From: Fulvia fulva
Lineage: Eukaryota; Ascomycota; Dothideomycetes; Mycosphaerellales; Mycosphaerellaceae
Assembly (NCBI RefSeq): GCF_020509005.1
Contig: NC_063022.1
Coordinates: 682,001-746,000 of the forward strand
Direction: 5' to 3'
DNA length: 64,000 nt
Both the position numbers and the translations under genes were made by a program. Below, in pieces: positions 1-12,167 of the stretch. Every line of letters begins with the position of its first letter. Within the stretch, counting starts at the first letter, position 1. The notes below the pieces were generated by a model. It worked only from the letters and a program-made list of their open reading frames with translations, did no database searches and was not told the DNA's origin.

Positions 1-2
1 CG

Positions 3-1418
3 TCACAAACCTCGAACGGTTGGCTCTCCAGTCACGGGAGGTCCTCCTTCCAACAAAAGCGTCACAGCCGAGAGAACGATCGCATTCTCCGTCAACTTCA
101 GACTTGCAAGATTCAATCCAGCCGTGAGGTAGTCCTCGCACACATCCTCCGAGATCCTCTCGACCCTCCCAGGACCCTCATGTGACAGAGCGTCCACGAG
201 GAGCGCATACGTGATCAGATTGTAGAGTACGCCCTGGTCGTGATCAGTCTGGAGCTTTATGAATTACACTTCTTGGACACTCACAGCATGACCATAATAC
301 CCTCCCGCCGGCTGACCAGAACATATCTCCTGAACTTCATGGCTACTCACCCCAACACCCCTCTCATCCCGCAAAAACGCCGAAGCCTCCGTCCCCGACT
401 GCGGCTGAACAATAACATCAAAGAGGCCCGAATGCACCGTAGTTGTCGGCACATACGCCGAATCCCCTCCGCCAGCTCGCAAAGCACTGACGAAGCTCGA
501 GTTGAATGCCTGCTGGTAGTAAGATCTCGGGAACGGAACGTCAAGATTCGTTATCAGATTGGATATCGTCGTTCCCTTGTAGTCTGGAGAGAAGGCTACA
601 ATGTCGGTGATCTGGCTCCGGATCGATGGCCAGTACTTCGTGGCCCACTGCGTGATGAAACCTCCCTGCGACCAGGCGCCGACGGCGATTTTCTGGTTAG
701 TGATGGATGAGATGTAATTGATTGCGTAGGCGACGTACTCTGCATTGAGCTGAGAGTCGCCGTTGAGGTAGCCTGAGGTTGCAAGAATGCGTTAGCACTT
801 GGCCATACTATGGATAAACGGTGTGGAGATCTCACCTGGTATGTTCAACCAGACCGGATCCGCGACACTCGAATTAACAAGCAACGGAATAAAATTGCCA
901 GCAAAAGAAGTATACCCAGTATTCCCCGTACCAGGCACAAGCACAATCGGCTGCACCCCATCGCCATACCTGAACGTGGCGGGGATATGGATGGCAGCAC
1001 GTAACTGTGCTTCTGGAATGGAGTACGGGGCATCCTCAGAGCCCGCTAACGGATAAATCGAAGACTCAGGCTCGCGTTCATTGGTGTTATTCATACTATT
1101 CTCCTCCCCCGCAAAACCTTGCACGAAGTCGATCACATCAGCGAGCTTATCAGCTGCCAGCCCAGCCTCGACCAGATTCGTGGCAAGATCGATGAGGCTG
1201 GTTGGTTGTAGTGCTGCTATGTTGGAGAGGCTTCCGATGGCGGCGGAAATTGTAGTGGGGAGGATCGTGCTTGTGACCAGTGTGAGGTCTTTGAGCAGAC
1301 CGCCGATCAAGCCTCGCCGTTCGAGGAGTGCGTTGTTGTCAACATCCACTTCCGGCTTCACCGATGACGCGACGGCAACACTGGAGAGGATGGCCAGAAG
1401 GAGCCCATGAGGGCGCAT
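3..1418 (-). CDS. Secreted lipase, Candida antarctica lipase B-like, three exons
   Basis: Predicted extracellular serine hydrolase acting on ester lipids. Exons read 1418-836, 772-285 and 233-3; both introns (63 and 51 nt) have GTGAG donors and CAG acceptors, and the frame closes exactly to give 433 residues. The N-terminus is a signal peptide followed by a dibasic site at R34-R35, which suggests a propeptide removed by a Kex2-like protease. The nucleophile is Ser229 in W-S-Q-G-G, the CalB-type elbow; Asp313 (in FDVIVQP) and His356 (in YYGHAG) fit the other triad positions. Longer than CalB itself (317 residues) but close to many fungal homologues. The start is the first ATG before the signal peptide. 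The gene is complete at the window edge because the stop lies at positions 3-5. Family assignment is firm; substrate is not known. Confidence 0.88.
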
Positions 1419-1926
1419 TGCGGCAGGTTAGGTGGCTGCAAAGGTTGTGCTGCACTTTGGCGACTGGACGCTGCCGTCACTGGTACTTGATCAACAGAAG
1501 TAGCATAACTCTCGTGGTGTGTCTCGACAGTCATGCTGCCGCGTTAGTGATACTTGCCTCCTTTTAGCAAGTAGTGAGCGCTAGCAAAAATAATACGCCA
1601 TGCGAGACCCTCCTATTCGTAGAGCGAACCTGAATGTCTCGCGTTAATGTCGGTGTATCTCATCGCCAAGGCGGGCATCAGCATAGCGACACCTGTCGAC
1701 CGAGGTACCTATGGGGTTCTTGTAGCCTTTTCACGAGCGTTAAGTGTATTATGTTAGCGATCACGCATCTGACAGATCCCGAGGTGATTGAGAAGGTTGA
1801 AGTCTTTCATATGCTTTTCCGTGGTCTGTTCCGCCACCGAGCACCCCGTGCTCATGTTAAAGCATCATTCTTTTCATGTGAATTGGGCACAGCCATCCGC
1901 CTCCCTTCTGAGCATACTTACACGAC
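1419..1926. other. Intergenic, no gene seen
   Basis: Upstream region of the lipase gene and downstream region of the next minus-strand gene. No recognisable coding segment, RNA gene or repeat was seen. Confidence 0.5.
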
Positions 1927-2800
1927 TTACATGTTGGGTAAGGATGTGGACCCTGGACTTGAGGTGGTTGTTGAACAGGGTTGTTCTGAAGGCGTGCCGG
2001 TATGCCCTGGCCCAGGCTGTCCGCTGCTTGCTGCCTGTTGGCCCACAGGCGTTGTCCATGGAGATGCAGTCGTAATGTAGCCGCCGGAATGGGGTGTTGT
2101 GCCAACTGCATGGCCAGGCTGGTGACCCCTGTCTGGTCCTTGTGGTGTATTGTTCTGACCAGTCGTTGTGGACGTGCCGACACCGAAGCCATTGTTCGGG
2201 ATGCCAGGCGGTGTCACTACGGTGGACTCTCCAAAAAAAAAAGCCACCCGTTTCGCCTCCCCCATTCTCTTGCTGCCCATCATCTCCACCATCTCCCTGC
2301 TGTCCTCCCCCTCCCTGCCGCAACGTATCAAAAGGCCCCCTCTCCCCCGCCCTCGCCGCCTCCAACCCCTCCCTCAACGCATCCTGCACCACCTCACACC
2401 TCGCAACTTCCTTCGTTTCCACCCCACTAGCCGAGGCCGTTACCCTTGTAATCCAGAAAGCATGCACCACCCCATCCTCTCCGACAAACTGCAAGCCCGT
2501 CCCGATGACCTGATTGTTGGGGCCATAGATGGGCACGAAATTGGCCCGCCGATCTGAAGATGTCGTCTGTGTACCCGTCGCGAGGTCGTGGATATGGATT
2601 GCTGCTTGAGGAAGGTAGTAGTAGTTTCGGCGGCGGGGGTCGTCGGTAGCCACTGCAGGAGGTGGGGTCGAGGGCTGCCACGTGTTTTGGTAGACGGCCC
2701 AGAAGGGAAGGATGTGGGAGTCTAGGGGTGGGACGGTACTCATGGTGTTGTCGTGTGCGCTGGGAATTGTTGGGGAGTCGGGGCCAGGAGAGCGTTGCAT
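1927..2800 (-). CDS. Unknown protein with a frameshift at a T-run
   Basis: Not recognised as a named family. ATG codons lie at 2800 and, in frame, at 2743; the second (M-S-T-V-P-P-L) looks the more natural start. The first about 190 codons read as a conserved-looking globular segment followed by a Gly/Gln-rich stretch. At a run of ten T on the coding strand (near 2232-2241) the first frame goes on into unlikely Trp/Arg/His-rich sequence, while the neighbouring frame goes on as a Gly/Thr/Pro-rich tail to a stop at 1927. A nine-T run would join the two frames. This could be a sequencing or assembly slip, a real frameshift, or an unusual intron. The product is probably about 290 residues if joined. 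Confidence 0.5.
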
Positions 2801-2916
2801 AATATACTGTCGCAGATCGTGAGTCCCGCACGTGGAAGCAGAAAGTGTGCTGTAAGTCGCTCATGCTAAGACATGCCGTGGTAAAGTTCACTTCGTCTCG
2901 TACTGTCTTGGTATCA

Positions 2917-5409
2917 TTAGCTGGAAAGTTCGACCCTCTTCCCCAACACAGTCCTGGCATCCGCCTCATTCAGGCTCTCTAATCCAAGCTGTTCCAATGC
3001 GTGTCTCGCGCTCTCATTGTTCATAAACACAAGCCTCTCAGCTTGGAACAAACTCATCTGCTTGCCATCCGCAGGCTCCGGCTCTTCATTCTTCTCCTCC
3101 CATGCCGAGTCATTCTCTTCGTCTTCACCCGGCTTCACCCTTTCAATCTCGCCACGAACGGGCAAGCAAAGTAATGTTACACCCTCGAGCAACTTTCGCA
3201 TGCCGACTTGAGCCTGGCCGCGACCCATATAGTGGTCAAGACTGGTACAGATGGCGCGCATGTCTGTCGTGAGTTGTGTTGCGCCGGCGGTGGAGAATGA
3301 TGCACGAGACTGGAGGATGTTGTCCCACACGTAGCTTTGAATGACGTGACAGATTGACCTGCCGACACGTCTCATTGGCGCTTTGCCTACGGCTTTGTGT
3401 AAGAAGCCGAAGTGTTCCTGTAGGAGGTTGAGAAGTGGATCGAGTTCAGATGATGTGGCGCTACCGGCGGAACTCGATGACAGCGAGGCCCAGGTACTTA
3501 TGCCAGAGTAAGGCCTTAGCGCTTGACGGACGCTGTATGTCAACGTCTCGATCAGGATGTTTTCACTTCGGTCACGCAGCTTGCGATAGCTCTCCTCAGT
3601 CTCGTCGAAGATGGAGCCTTCAAGACCGCTGTCGTTTTCAGTCCCAAGTGTCGAGCTGGTCTTCTGCTGGACTTCGTTCCAAGTGAAGTTACGGCTGATC
3701 TGATCGCGATTCTTGGATCGATAGTCGAGTTCTGCCCAGAGCTCCAGAAAGAAGACATCATCACTCCAGTCTCGCATGGCACGTTCGAGGTAGTCTGCCG
3801 AACCGAAAATACGGCATAGTCGATCAAGACCACGGACGCCTTGGACCTTGGCTGAATCTTCTTTGGACATGCTAGTAACGCGTCCAACCGTCGATGTCAA
3901 AGTAAGGTATGCTTCTAGACCAGAAGACAGACGCTTGTAGTACTGGTCGAAGATCTCAATTTGGATATCAATCAGGAAGCGAATCTTCTGACTGAAGCTC
4001 GTCAAATTGCGGTATCTTGCCGTGATCTCTTCGAGCAGATCGTTGACACGAATGGCAGCTTTGGTGGGCTTCGTTGCATCTGCGTTGACAGCATCGTAGT
4101 CGATCTCGCCCGCATCTGATGAGTCGACGATTGCTTGATAGCGAGAGATGGCAAAGTCCCGCTCAGCGCCGAGCCACTGCTGAAAGTAGCCACAATTCTC
4201 GAGCAGGAAGTACGACATGCCTCTCCAAAGCACAGCAGGAGAGCTGGGTGTGTATGCATACGCATCTTGCATAGTCATGTCGAATCTGATAACCTCCTGC
4301 ACTAGGTGACTTAACAAGTTGGGCTGCTTGGCGACCTGGCCTGCGAAACTGTAAAGCTTGTTCTTGACCATTGGCATAAGTGCTGTGATAAAGGCTGACA
4401 CGGCATCAATGTACGCCGGTGTGAATGCCAGATCTGAACGCCGGAAGTGCTGCAGCAATATCGGCTGGACATTATCCTGCACGAAGTCGGAGTAGTTGGC
4501 GATTAGATCTGTAACGTGATCAAGGAAGTACTCTGGCTTGTCCAAGCGGTTTGTCTGCTTGTTGCCGGAGAAGTGGTATGTGAAGCGCTGTTCGAGCGGC
4601 TGGACCAACACTTCGAACGGCAGCAGCACCGGCGGGTCATGCATGATGTTGCGCTCAGGATGGTGTTCACGATTCTCAAGGTCTTGCATCTGAAGGTCCA
4701 GCAGCCGACCAATGTTGAGCGCCCACCCTTTCTCCAGAGCGAGCGGGACTCTGTCAGTCGACTTGGGCCAGTTCATCTTCTGCATTGTCTGCTCCAAGTT
4801 GTCTGCGAAGCCCTTCTGGATGGTCTGTCGCAGGCCCTTGACGACAGCAGCAATGTGGTGGAGCAAATGTGGCGCCGCTCCTTCTGCAGAGTCCTGCAAC
4901 ATCGTCAGACTGGCAAGAAGCTGCTGCAGTTGCTTGTATGGAAGGAGCGCTGCATCATCGTCTTTCCCGAGCTTGCCTGCACATTCATCCCGCAGTGCAT
5001 CAACCTCTTCCAGCAGCTCAACGTATCCGGCTGCGATGTCGAGCTTCCGCAGTCTAGCCATACTGCCCTCGAACTTCTCCACGGCCTCATCGCTCGTCTG
5101 TGACTGTGTGAGTATCAGCAGTCTCCGATCGATATCGTCTTGCTCCTTCTGGAAATCCTGTCCTTTGCGTCGAATCGCATCCGTGTGCTGTTGGGCGGCA
5201 TCGCTCGCTTCGTCATGGTCTCGTCGTGCGTCGTCGAGCTAGATGAGCGGATGAGCATGCACAGTTTCCCCCACAACGCTCGACATACGTACCTGCTTCT
5301 GCAACAGATGTTGCTGAGCCTTGACACTGTCCAGCAGCGTGCCTAGCGACTCGAGGTCGGCAGCCGATTGCAGCTTATCGTCGAAGTAGTCCTGTACGCG
5401 AGCATCCAT
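2917..5409 (-). CDS. TIP20: RINT-1/TIP20 family vesicle tethering protein
   Basis: Predicted subunit of the Dsl1/NZR tethering complex at the ER, which receives COPI vesicles in Golgi-to-ER traffic. Exon 1 is 5409-5293 (39 codons) and exon 2 is 5238-2917, separated by a 54-nt intron with GTACGT donor and CTAG acceptor; the product is 812 residues. The first about 100 residues are charged and coiled-coil-like. The rest matches the all-helical RINT-1/TIP20 domain, including the segments around FEVLVQPLEQRFTYHF, KPEYFLDHV and W-L-x-A-E-R-D-F. Length agrees with human RINT1 (792) and yeast Tip20 (701). The start is the first ATG in frame; a longer reading needs a GTG start. It is divergent from the RdRP gene. 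Confidence 0.85.
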
Positions 5410-6038
5410 GGTATTGCTGTCCTCGTCACGTTGTTTCCTCGAAATCAAGTTGTTGTCCACTGTCGTGCCTTGTCCGAGAAGCGAGTGTTCACCGGGCTTG
5501 GTCCGCGTGGTGCTCTGGCACTTCGCGTCTCACCGCGTTGTTGTCTTCAGTTGCGCAACGTCCATCTGTGCGTGGCTGCCACTTCGTCTGCCATCAAAGC
5601 GACAGCTCGCCGCTCAGCGTAGGTCGACGTGTCCATGGTCGGACGAGGTGTCTAGGCGAAGAACGGAGTCGAGCCGGCGGGTACCGTTCTGCCGGGAGAA
5701 GGCACATCGCACATGCCGCCGACGTGCAGGAGAACGTGTCTCACCGAGCATGAAGCTGCTCTTTCATGCGACTCGCGCACTCGACTGCACCTCTTTGCTC
5801 TCACAGACGCGTCGACGGAACAAATGCCAGTCGTAACCTGCAAGGCTCTTGGCTGCCTAACGGCGTTTGCAAGTGGGTCTCGAGTCTGTGGTCTGGCATT
5901 GGCTTGAGCCGCACCGCACCTTCTTGACTTATCTTCGTGCAGGCACCACCGACTCACTAACACCCGCACAGCTCGGCTTCACCTCTAGAGCAGCCCATGT
6001 AAGCGAGCTGACAGCGCCATCTGGCCCTTCGGACCGTC
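5410..6038. promoter_or_regulatory. Divergent promoter region between TIP20-like and RdRP genes
   Basis: About 630 bp between two outward-reading start codons, so promoters and 5' leaders of both genes must lie here. No TATA box or other site could be assigned with confidence. Short ORFs within it look like chance. Confidence 0.5.
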
Positions 6039-9000
6039 ATGGACATCTTCGTCCGCCACATACCAAGTCATGCCACCCAAAAGCAGCTCGACCAGTGGTT
6101 CAGTGGTCCTCTCAACTTTTGCGGCGTCAACGACTACCATGTCGAGAAGTTGGGCGAAAAGCCGAATGCCATCATCACTGTCCTCGACACATTGGCCGGA
6201 CAGCGCTTTCTCCAGCACTACGGCGTGCCCTCCAATGCTCGACCACACGTTCGCGCCCTCATGAACCTCAGCTGGGACGGCAAGAATGTTCAATGCATGC
6301 GAGCCAAGAACGACCCGACCGACATCTGCCTGCAGTCCGTCCTGTTCGAAAAGTCCCAGCGGGCGAAGCGAATCGTCGACGAGGCTCACAAGGCCCAGTC
6401 TACGAAGACTACGACTCGCTTCAACGTGGGCGGCCTGCAGTGCGGCGTGTTCGACTACACAAAAGACAAGGGCAAAGATTCGCAATTGACCTTCACATCC
6501 CACTTCACCGACTACCGTCACCACGGTCATGTCTCTTTTGGCCTCAAAGCGGCTATCATCATGATGGGCGAGGCTGGTGGCGACCAGTGCCGAGTAGACA
6601 TCAACTACCACGACTGCTCCGATATCGTCCTTGGCACCTACCAAGATGCTTCCATCACCTTCAACATGCAAGTCGCTCCCAAGTTTTACGAGGTGAAGGG
6701 CACAGACATGCTCTCCGCGGCCATGGCAGCTCTTCACATGGGAGTTGGCAATACGAAGCGTCAAGAGACCAAGAAGACTCGTCTACATGCCATCGACCAC
6801 GCCCATGCCCAGGTGGCGGCATCTTGCTTCGTGTACCGAATCTATTTGGCAGACAAGAAACTCATCGAGAACATCAAGAGTCTGCTGAAGCGTAACCGGA
6901 GAATGTGTCCCATCATAATGCAGAAGACGACATCCCAATACCCACAGCAGTCACTCAAGGAAGCTTTTGTCAAGCTCAATCATGAGCTGGCTGACACCAA
7001 GAGATTTGGTCGGCGACCGTTTGGTCTACGATACCAAGTCGACAAGCTTGCAAGGAACGGCATATTGGCGCCTGGTAAGGTCTTGCGCCTCCTCCCGAAG
7101 ATTGCGCTGCTCCACGACGCTTATGGTCTCGATGCCACATCACATGCTCTGGGTCGCCTAAATCGAGAACGTGTATTGCCAGGTCCATTGCAGCAAGCGG
7201 ATGACTTCTCTCTTGGCAAGCTGGAGGAGCTGCTGGAGTCATATGCGGTTTCATATGATACACTTGCTCCTGACAATCCTTACGAGCTCTCGAAGCGACA
7301 TACGCACATCAACCTCGTCCACAAGATCATCGTCACCCCTGCTGGAACCTATCTCGAGGGACCCGACGCCGAGCCTACTAATCGTGTTTTGAGACGATAC
7401 CAACACTCGACCGACCATTTCGTACGAGTCATCTTCCAAGATGAGGACCGAAGTCCTATGCGACACGATCCGAGGACAGATCAATCACGGATCTACCACA
7501 TGCGCTTCAAAGGTGTACTCGACGGAAGCGTTCTGATTTGTGGCCGTGCCTTCTCCTTTCTGGGCTTCTCTCACTCTTCACTCCGAAGTCAGTCCTGCTG
7601 GTTCTCGGCCCCAATGGTCAACAAGCAAGGCAGTCTGATCTTCGCCGAGCAAGTCATTAAAGAGCTTGGCGACTTCAGCAAGATTCGAGTGCCGGCGAAG
7701 TGTGCTGCTCGCATCGGTCAGAATTTTACAGACACCAATGCCTCGGTCAAGTTGCGCCCCGAGGAAGTGTTCGAGTTGCCTAACGTCGAGCGAAATGGCA
7801 GAGACTTCAGCGACGGTGTCGGCACAATCTCAGAGAAGCTGCTGCAGAGCGTTCATCGCAGATATGGTTCCAAGAGGCTACTGAAGCCGACGGCGTTACA
7901 GATCCGCTTCCAAGGTTCAAAGGGCATGGTGGCACTCGACTCTCGTCTGCCAGGCAAGAAGCTCATGATCAGGCCCAACATGAAGAAGTACGAGACTGCC
8001 GCAACATGGGATCTGGAGATCTGTGGCGCTGCCTTTCGTCCTCTGCCGATGGTCCTGAACCGCCCTTTCATAAAGGTAATGGAAGACCTTGGAACTCCCA
8101 CCAGTACATTCATGGATCTTCAGAATGCTGCCATGACCCATCTGCAGCGGATGACCGCGTCTTGTATCAACACAGCTATCTTTTTAGACGACTCGGAAGC
8201 ATGTAGAGCAACGAGGATGTCGGAACTTATACGCTATCTCGGCCACATTGGACTGGACTACCATCACGATCACTTCCTGTACAGTGTGGTCGAGATGGCC
8301 GTGGTTGCAAAGCTTCGCGACATCAAGTACAAGGGTCGCATTCCTGTCGAGCAGGGTGTTACACTCTATGGCATCATGGACGAAACTGGCTATCTGGGTC
8401 CAAGAGAAATCTATGTGGTCACTGAGAAAGCCGAAGGTGGGAAGACAGTGGTCGTGGCCAACGATGTCATCGTCACACGCTCACCAGCTTTACATCCTGG
8501 AGACATGCAGCTCGTCAACGCTGTCAACGTACCCGAGACCTCGCCTTTGAAGCGGTTGTCGAACGTGGTTGTCTTCAGCAAGCATGGCGACCGAGATCTG
8601 CCCAGTCAGCTTGGCGGTGGTGACCTTGACGGAGATCTCTACAATGTCATCTGGGATCCCAACCTCAGACCTCGGCGCACCTTTCAGGCAGCAGACTACC
8701 CACGTGTCAGTGCTGTTCAGCTTGATCGCGACGTTGTGCGCAAAGACATGAGCGACTTCTTCGTCGCCTTCATGGAGTCTGATGTTCTCGGCATGATCTG
8801 CACTACTCACCTGCAGCTGGCAGACCAGCGCTCGGCCGGTGTGCTGGACCCAGACTGCATCAAGCTTGCTGGGATGGCGTCTACTGCCGTCGACTTCTCC
8901 AAGACTGGCATCCCCGTAAGCATCAAGGAGATCCCTAGGTACACACGCGTGAAGCCGGACTTCATGGCTCCAAGTCCGAGAGTAGTGGTCTCCGAGAATG

Positions 9001-9799
9001 GGTTCCTTGACTTTGAAGAGGATGATGACGAGGAAGACGATGCTTTTGAAGGCCTCGACACAGAGCGTCGCCGAACGCGCTTCTACCGTAGCGACAAAGC
9101 TCTTGGCCATCTGTACCGCGCTATCGACGAGGGCAAGTTTCTGCACAACATGCAAAATCAGCACCGCCAGATCAACTCCAGGCCACTCAAAGACGACTTG
9201 ATGAGCGTCCTGTTGGCATATGTGAAGAAGTGGGCTGCACAGTACGGTGTCCTCTACGACCATCACCTCACCCTAGCAGCCAACATCCGTGCAAGGTAAG
9301 CATCAATTGCCCTGACTCTGTCCTGTAGCGCATACTGACACTTTCCAGCTACGAAGACTCCCTCCTGAACCTCCTCTACGACTACGAGCCCTCTCCCCAT
9401 GCCCCTCTATCCGAAGCCGAGATCTTCTCCGGCCAAATTCTCGGCCGCCAAGGCGGACCTCAAGGCAAACCCCTTCGTGAACAGTCCACCCAAATGCGCG
9501 AACGCTTCGAAACCGTCGCCGAGTACGCCGCTATGCGCATCACCAAAGGCGACGAAGCCATGAAAGAAGCCAGCAACCTTGATGATCTGATCGATCTGCA
9601 CTACAATGAGCGAGAGATCGAGGCCTTTCCACGAGCCTTGGCATGTTTCGAGGTGGGAGTGAAGGAGACCGGGGTGAGGGACAAGAGAGTCGGTGTATTG
9701 GGGAGCTTCAAGTACCTGGCGGCGGGTGTGTGCTTGAGGGAGTTGGACCGGTATCGCATTACGACTTTTGGGAGTATGGGTGGCTTGCCGCCGATTTGA
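6039..9799 (+). CDS. RNA-dependent RNA polymerase of the RNA-silencing pathway
   Basis: Cellular RdRP that makes double-stranded RNA from single-stranded templates, feeding Dicer in RNA silencing or heterochromatin formation. Exon 1 is 6039-9295 and exon 2 9349-9799, joined across a 53-nt intron (GTAAGC..CCAG, codon AG|C); product 1,235 residues, close to fission yeast Rdp1 (1,215). The N-terminus (M-D-I-F-V-R-H-I-P) resembles the RRM-like start of Rdp1-type fungal RdRPs. The double-psi beta-barrel catalytic motif D-L-D-G-D is at residues 862-866, within GGGDLDGDLYNVIWD; all three catalytic Asp are present. An acidic tract lies near residues 990-1004. The QDE-1 subclass is less likely because of the N-terminus. 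No lesions were seen, so it should be functional. It matters here because a transposon-derived inverted repeat lies 30 kb away. Confidence 0.92.
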
Positions 9800-10561
9800 G
9801 GTGTGGTCGCCGCGGATCTGAAGAGTGGGAGGTGAGAACGAAGGTCGCTGGAAGGACGAGTAGCCTTGTTGTTAGACCTGAAAGGACGGGTTAGCGCTAT
9901 AGCTCGATAGCCTTGGTCAAAAGACTAGAATGTGTAGTCTTTCAAACTACGGATTTATGTCTTCATCATGCCATACAGTCATGTCGTACACTCCTGCGCA
10001 CCTGGTCTGCTTTGACAGACATCCTCGACTTCTTCTGATCCCTCGAACCGAGAATTTTCTCACCCTCGAAGAGCTTCCGCAGCTTCAAAGGCTGGTGGCA
10101 AAGTACGTTACCGGCTTAGATCTCGACTGTACTGCTTACTATGCTATTAAACGGGCGTGTAGCCGTGAATTATACATACGGCAACGCGCTATAAGCTCGA
10201 CTATGTTCGTACAGCCTTACTACTTAGCTATACGCTAGTGCAATCAAGCAAAGGCCTTTGCTTCAATAATAGGTGGAAGCGCTCGGAGATATATTCAACT
10301 CTGTCACATGCCCTTGCTCGCGTCTGAACTTCATACTGGACTCCTGTGCAGGTCGTTTTCGATTTTGCCAGGACTACTACTGCACAGGGATTTGGGGAAA
10401 GACTGCGGTGCATAGTAGTTGGTTAAGGAAGGGGTTTGTCTGTCCATATACATGCCTGCTGCCGCGCCAGTCTCCAACGAGTTCCACTGCGTCGATGCTG
10501 CTCGGCGTGCCTTTGACAGGTTATTGCTCTGATCTTCGAAGTGAGGCGGTCATTCCTGTCA
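9800..10561. other. Intergenic, possible old repeat relic
   Basis: No gene was recognised. The stretch near 10,100-10,240 is rich in TA steps and poor in coding signal, like the RIP-mutated DNA further right, so it may be a small relic; that is only a compositional impression. Confidence 0.35.
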
Positions 10562-11386
10562 TCAAGATCCCTCCCCCAATCCACGTTCCGGGCCCATAAT
10601 ACTATACAGCCCTTGTCGTCTCGCTGACAATTGTCTGGCTCGCGATCTCTTTGCCCGATGTGTACGGTCCATCTCTTCTCTCTCCAATAATCTCATCGGC
10701 TCACCCCTCACGTCATTCGTGTACTTCTTCGCATCTGCCTGAAGCTCTGCCACATGCTCCGCGTCTTGACTCCACATCCGTGGATACAAGTCCACAGCCC
10801 CCGCTGCTGCCTCCGCATCACCACTCCTCTCGTAGCGTACTTGGATGAGGACGCGGAGCCGCTCAGCGAACACAGCCGGCTCGGGGGCATTACAGCGAGC
10901 GTCGGTCATATTTCGCGGATTCTGCATCTTGAACGTCTTCAATCCTTTCGCATGGGTCAGTCGCGCGACAATCCTTTTCAAGGCGGCCTGGTCGTTGACG
11001 TGACTTCCCACTCTGATGTGGCGCAGGAGTTTTCTCGAGTCCCCGATACTCGTCAGGAATGTGTCGAGGTCTTGGATGCTGTAGGGTTCGAAGGTGTTGC
11101 TGCCGTAGAGGATGGGTGTGAGGTCATTGTGTACTTGACGGCAGCTACGGGCGAGGCTCGCGATGCCTTTGATGATAGCGCGGGACACCGGGCTTGACCA
11201 GTCGACGTCGAGGGTCTTCAACTTGACATGCTCGGAGATTGGCGTTGGGCGGCGCCGGAGCATGATGGTCGAGCCGGTCGGTACGGCCATGTGGTAGATG
11301 TTATTGCAGATCTCGGCAGGAAGGTCGAGAAACCCAGTGGGCTTGTCCTCGTTATCGCGCTTGTTGTTTGACTGAGCGGCAGCCAT
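10562..11386 (-). CDS. F-box-like protein of unknown function
   Basis: Single-exon ORF of 274 residues starting at an ATG at 11386. Residues about 17-31 (G-F-L-D-L-P-A-E-I-C-N-N-I-Y) have the pattern of the large family of fungal F-box-like or 2EXR-type proteins whose N-terminal LPxEIxxxIY segment is followed by a diverged repeat-like region. A second half rich in Arg/Glu/Ala (from about residue 190) is probably a charged helix. If it is a true F-box it would recruit substrates to an SCF ubiquitin ligase, but Skp1 binding cannot be judged from sequence here. Such genes are numerous and fast-evolving in dothideomycetes. It is head-to-tail with a second LPAE gene, but the two are not clearly close paralogues. 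Confidence 0.65.
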   Translation of the reverse strand: MAAAQSNNKRDNEDKPTGFLDLPAEICNNIYHMAVPTGSTIMLRRRPTPISEHVKLKTLDVDWSSPVSRAIIKGIASLARSCRQVHNDLTPILYGSNTFEPYSIQDLDTFLTSIGDSRKLLRHIRVGSHVNDQAALKRIVARLTHAKGLKTFKMQNPRNMTDARCNAPEPAVFAERLRVLIQVRYERSGDAEAAAGAVDLYPRMWSQDAEHVAELQADAKKYTNDVRGEPMRLLEREEMDRTHRAKRSRARQLSARRQGLYSIMGPERGLGEGS

Positions 11387-12167
11387 TGTGGAATTGCAGT
11401 CAACTTGCGCTGTCTGAAGATGTTGTTAGCGTTTTAGAGCTGGAAGCAGGAGGGTGCAGTAGTGGAAGCAAAGTCGGAATGACTGTGCTAAGCTTTTTGT
11501 GTAGCCTGGAAGAGGTGTGCAGCGACACATATCACATATCACAGAGGTGAATTGCCAGCACGTGAGGCCTCAACAAGTGAATGAACTCTTGCAAGCATTG
11601 AGACCCCTCTGTTGGCTGCAGTCGCACATGATTCTCGATATTCACATCCGCGAAATCAAGCAGAAGCACTTACTTGCTATTCACCTGTTGCTCCTCGAAC
11701 GTCTCTTCGGGTCATGCAGATCGCAGTGTGCAAACCCTTTTGTGTCGATGTGGTGGTTGCTGGCCACGCAAAGGTAGATTGGTTCGGCTCCGATAACGAC
11801 GGGGGTGTATCTGGTCGCGAAATTCCCGAGGCGTAGAGGAAGCCGGACCGGCTGCTTCGCATGTCAGTGCACTGCTTCATATCAGAGCTTGCTCTCTCCT
11901 CATACCTCTGTTCCGGTTGTGCTGGCTACGTGTTGAGTGACTTCGAAAGTTGACGGGAGACTGAGATGCCTAGATGTAGCGGCAACCGCAGCCAGCGAGG
12001 GTTCAAGCTCGCCCGTGCCACTAGCGCATCTTCACACGAGCATCCTTTTTCAGAGTTCGCGCTCCACAGATCAGCGATCCTCCATCTTCTTTGACAGCCT
12101 GTGACTGGCCAGCAGTCCGCGTGTGTATCTTGTTGAACGTCCTTCGACGAGCTTTGTGTTTTGCTGA
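11387..12167. other. Intergenic, no gene seen
   Basis: About 780 bp between two minus-strand genes. It should hold the promoter of the 10562-11386 gene and the 3' end of the next. Short ORFs on both strands show no family resemblance. Confidence 0.45.

Noticed and set aside
240..710. Plus-strand 156-codon frame opposite the lipase
   Set aside because: Shadow of the lipase exons, Arg-rich and without family resemblance.
5867..6895. 342-codon plus-strand frame overlapping the RdRP start
   Set aside because: Out of frame with the RdRP, Arg/Pro/His/Ser-rich, typical of a chance frame in a GC-rich gene.
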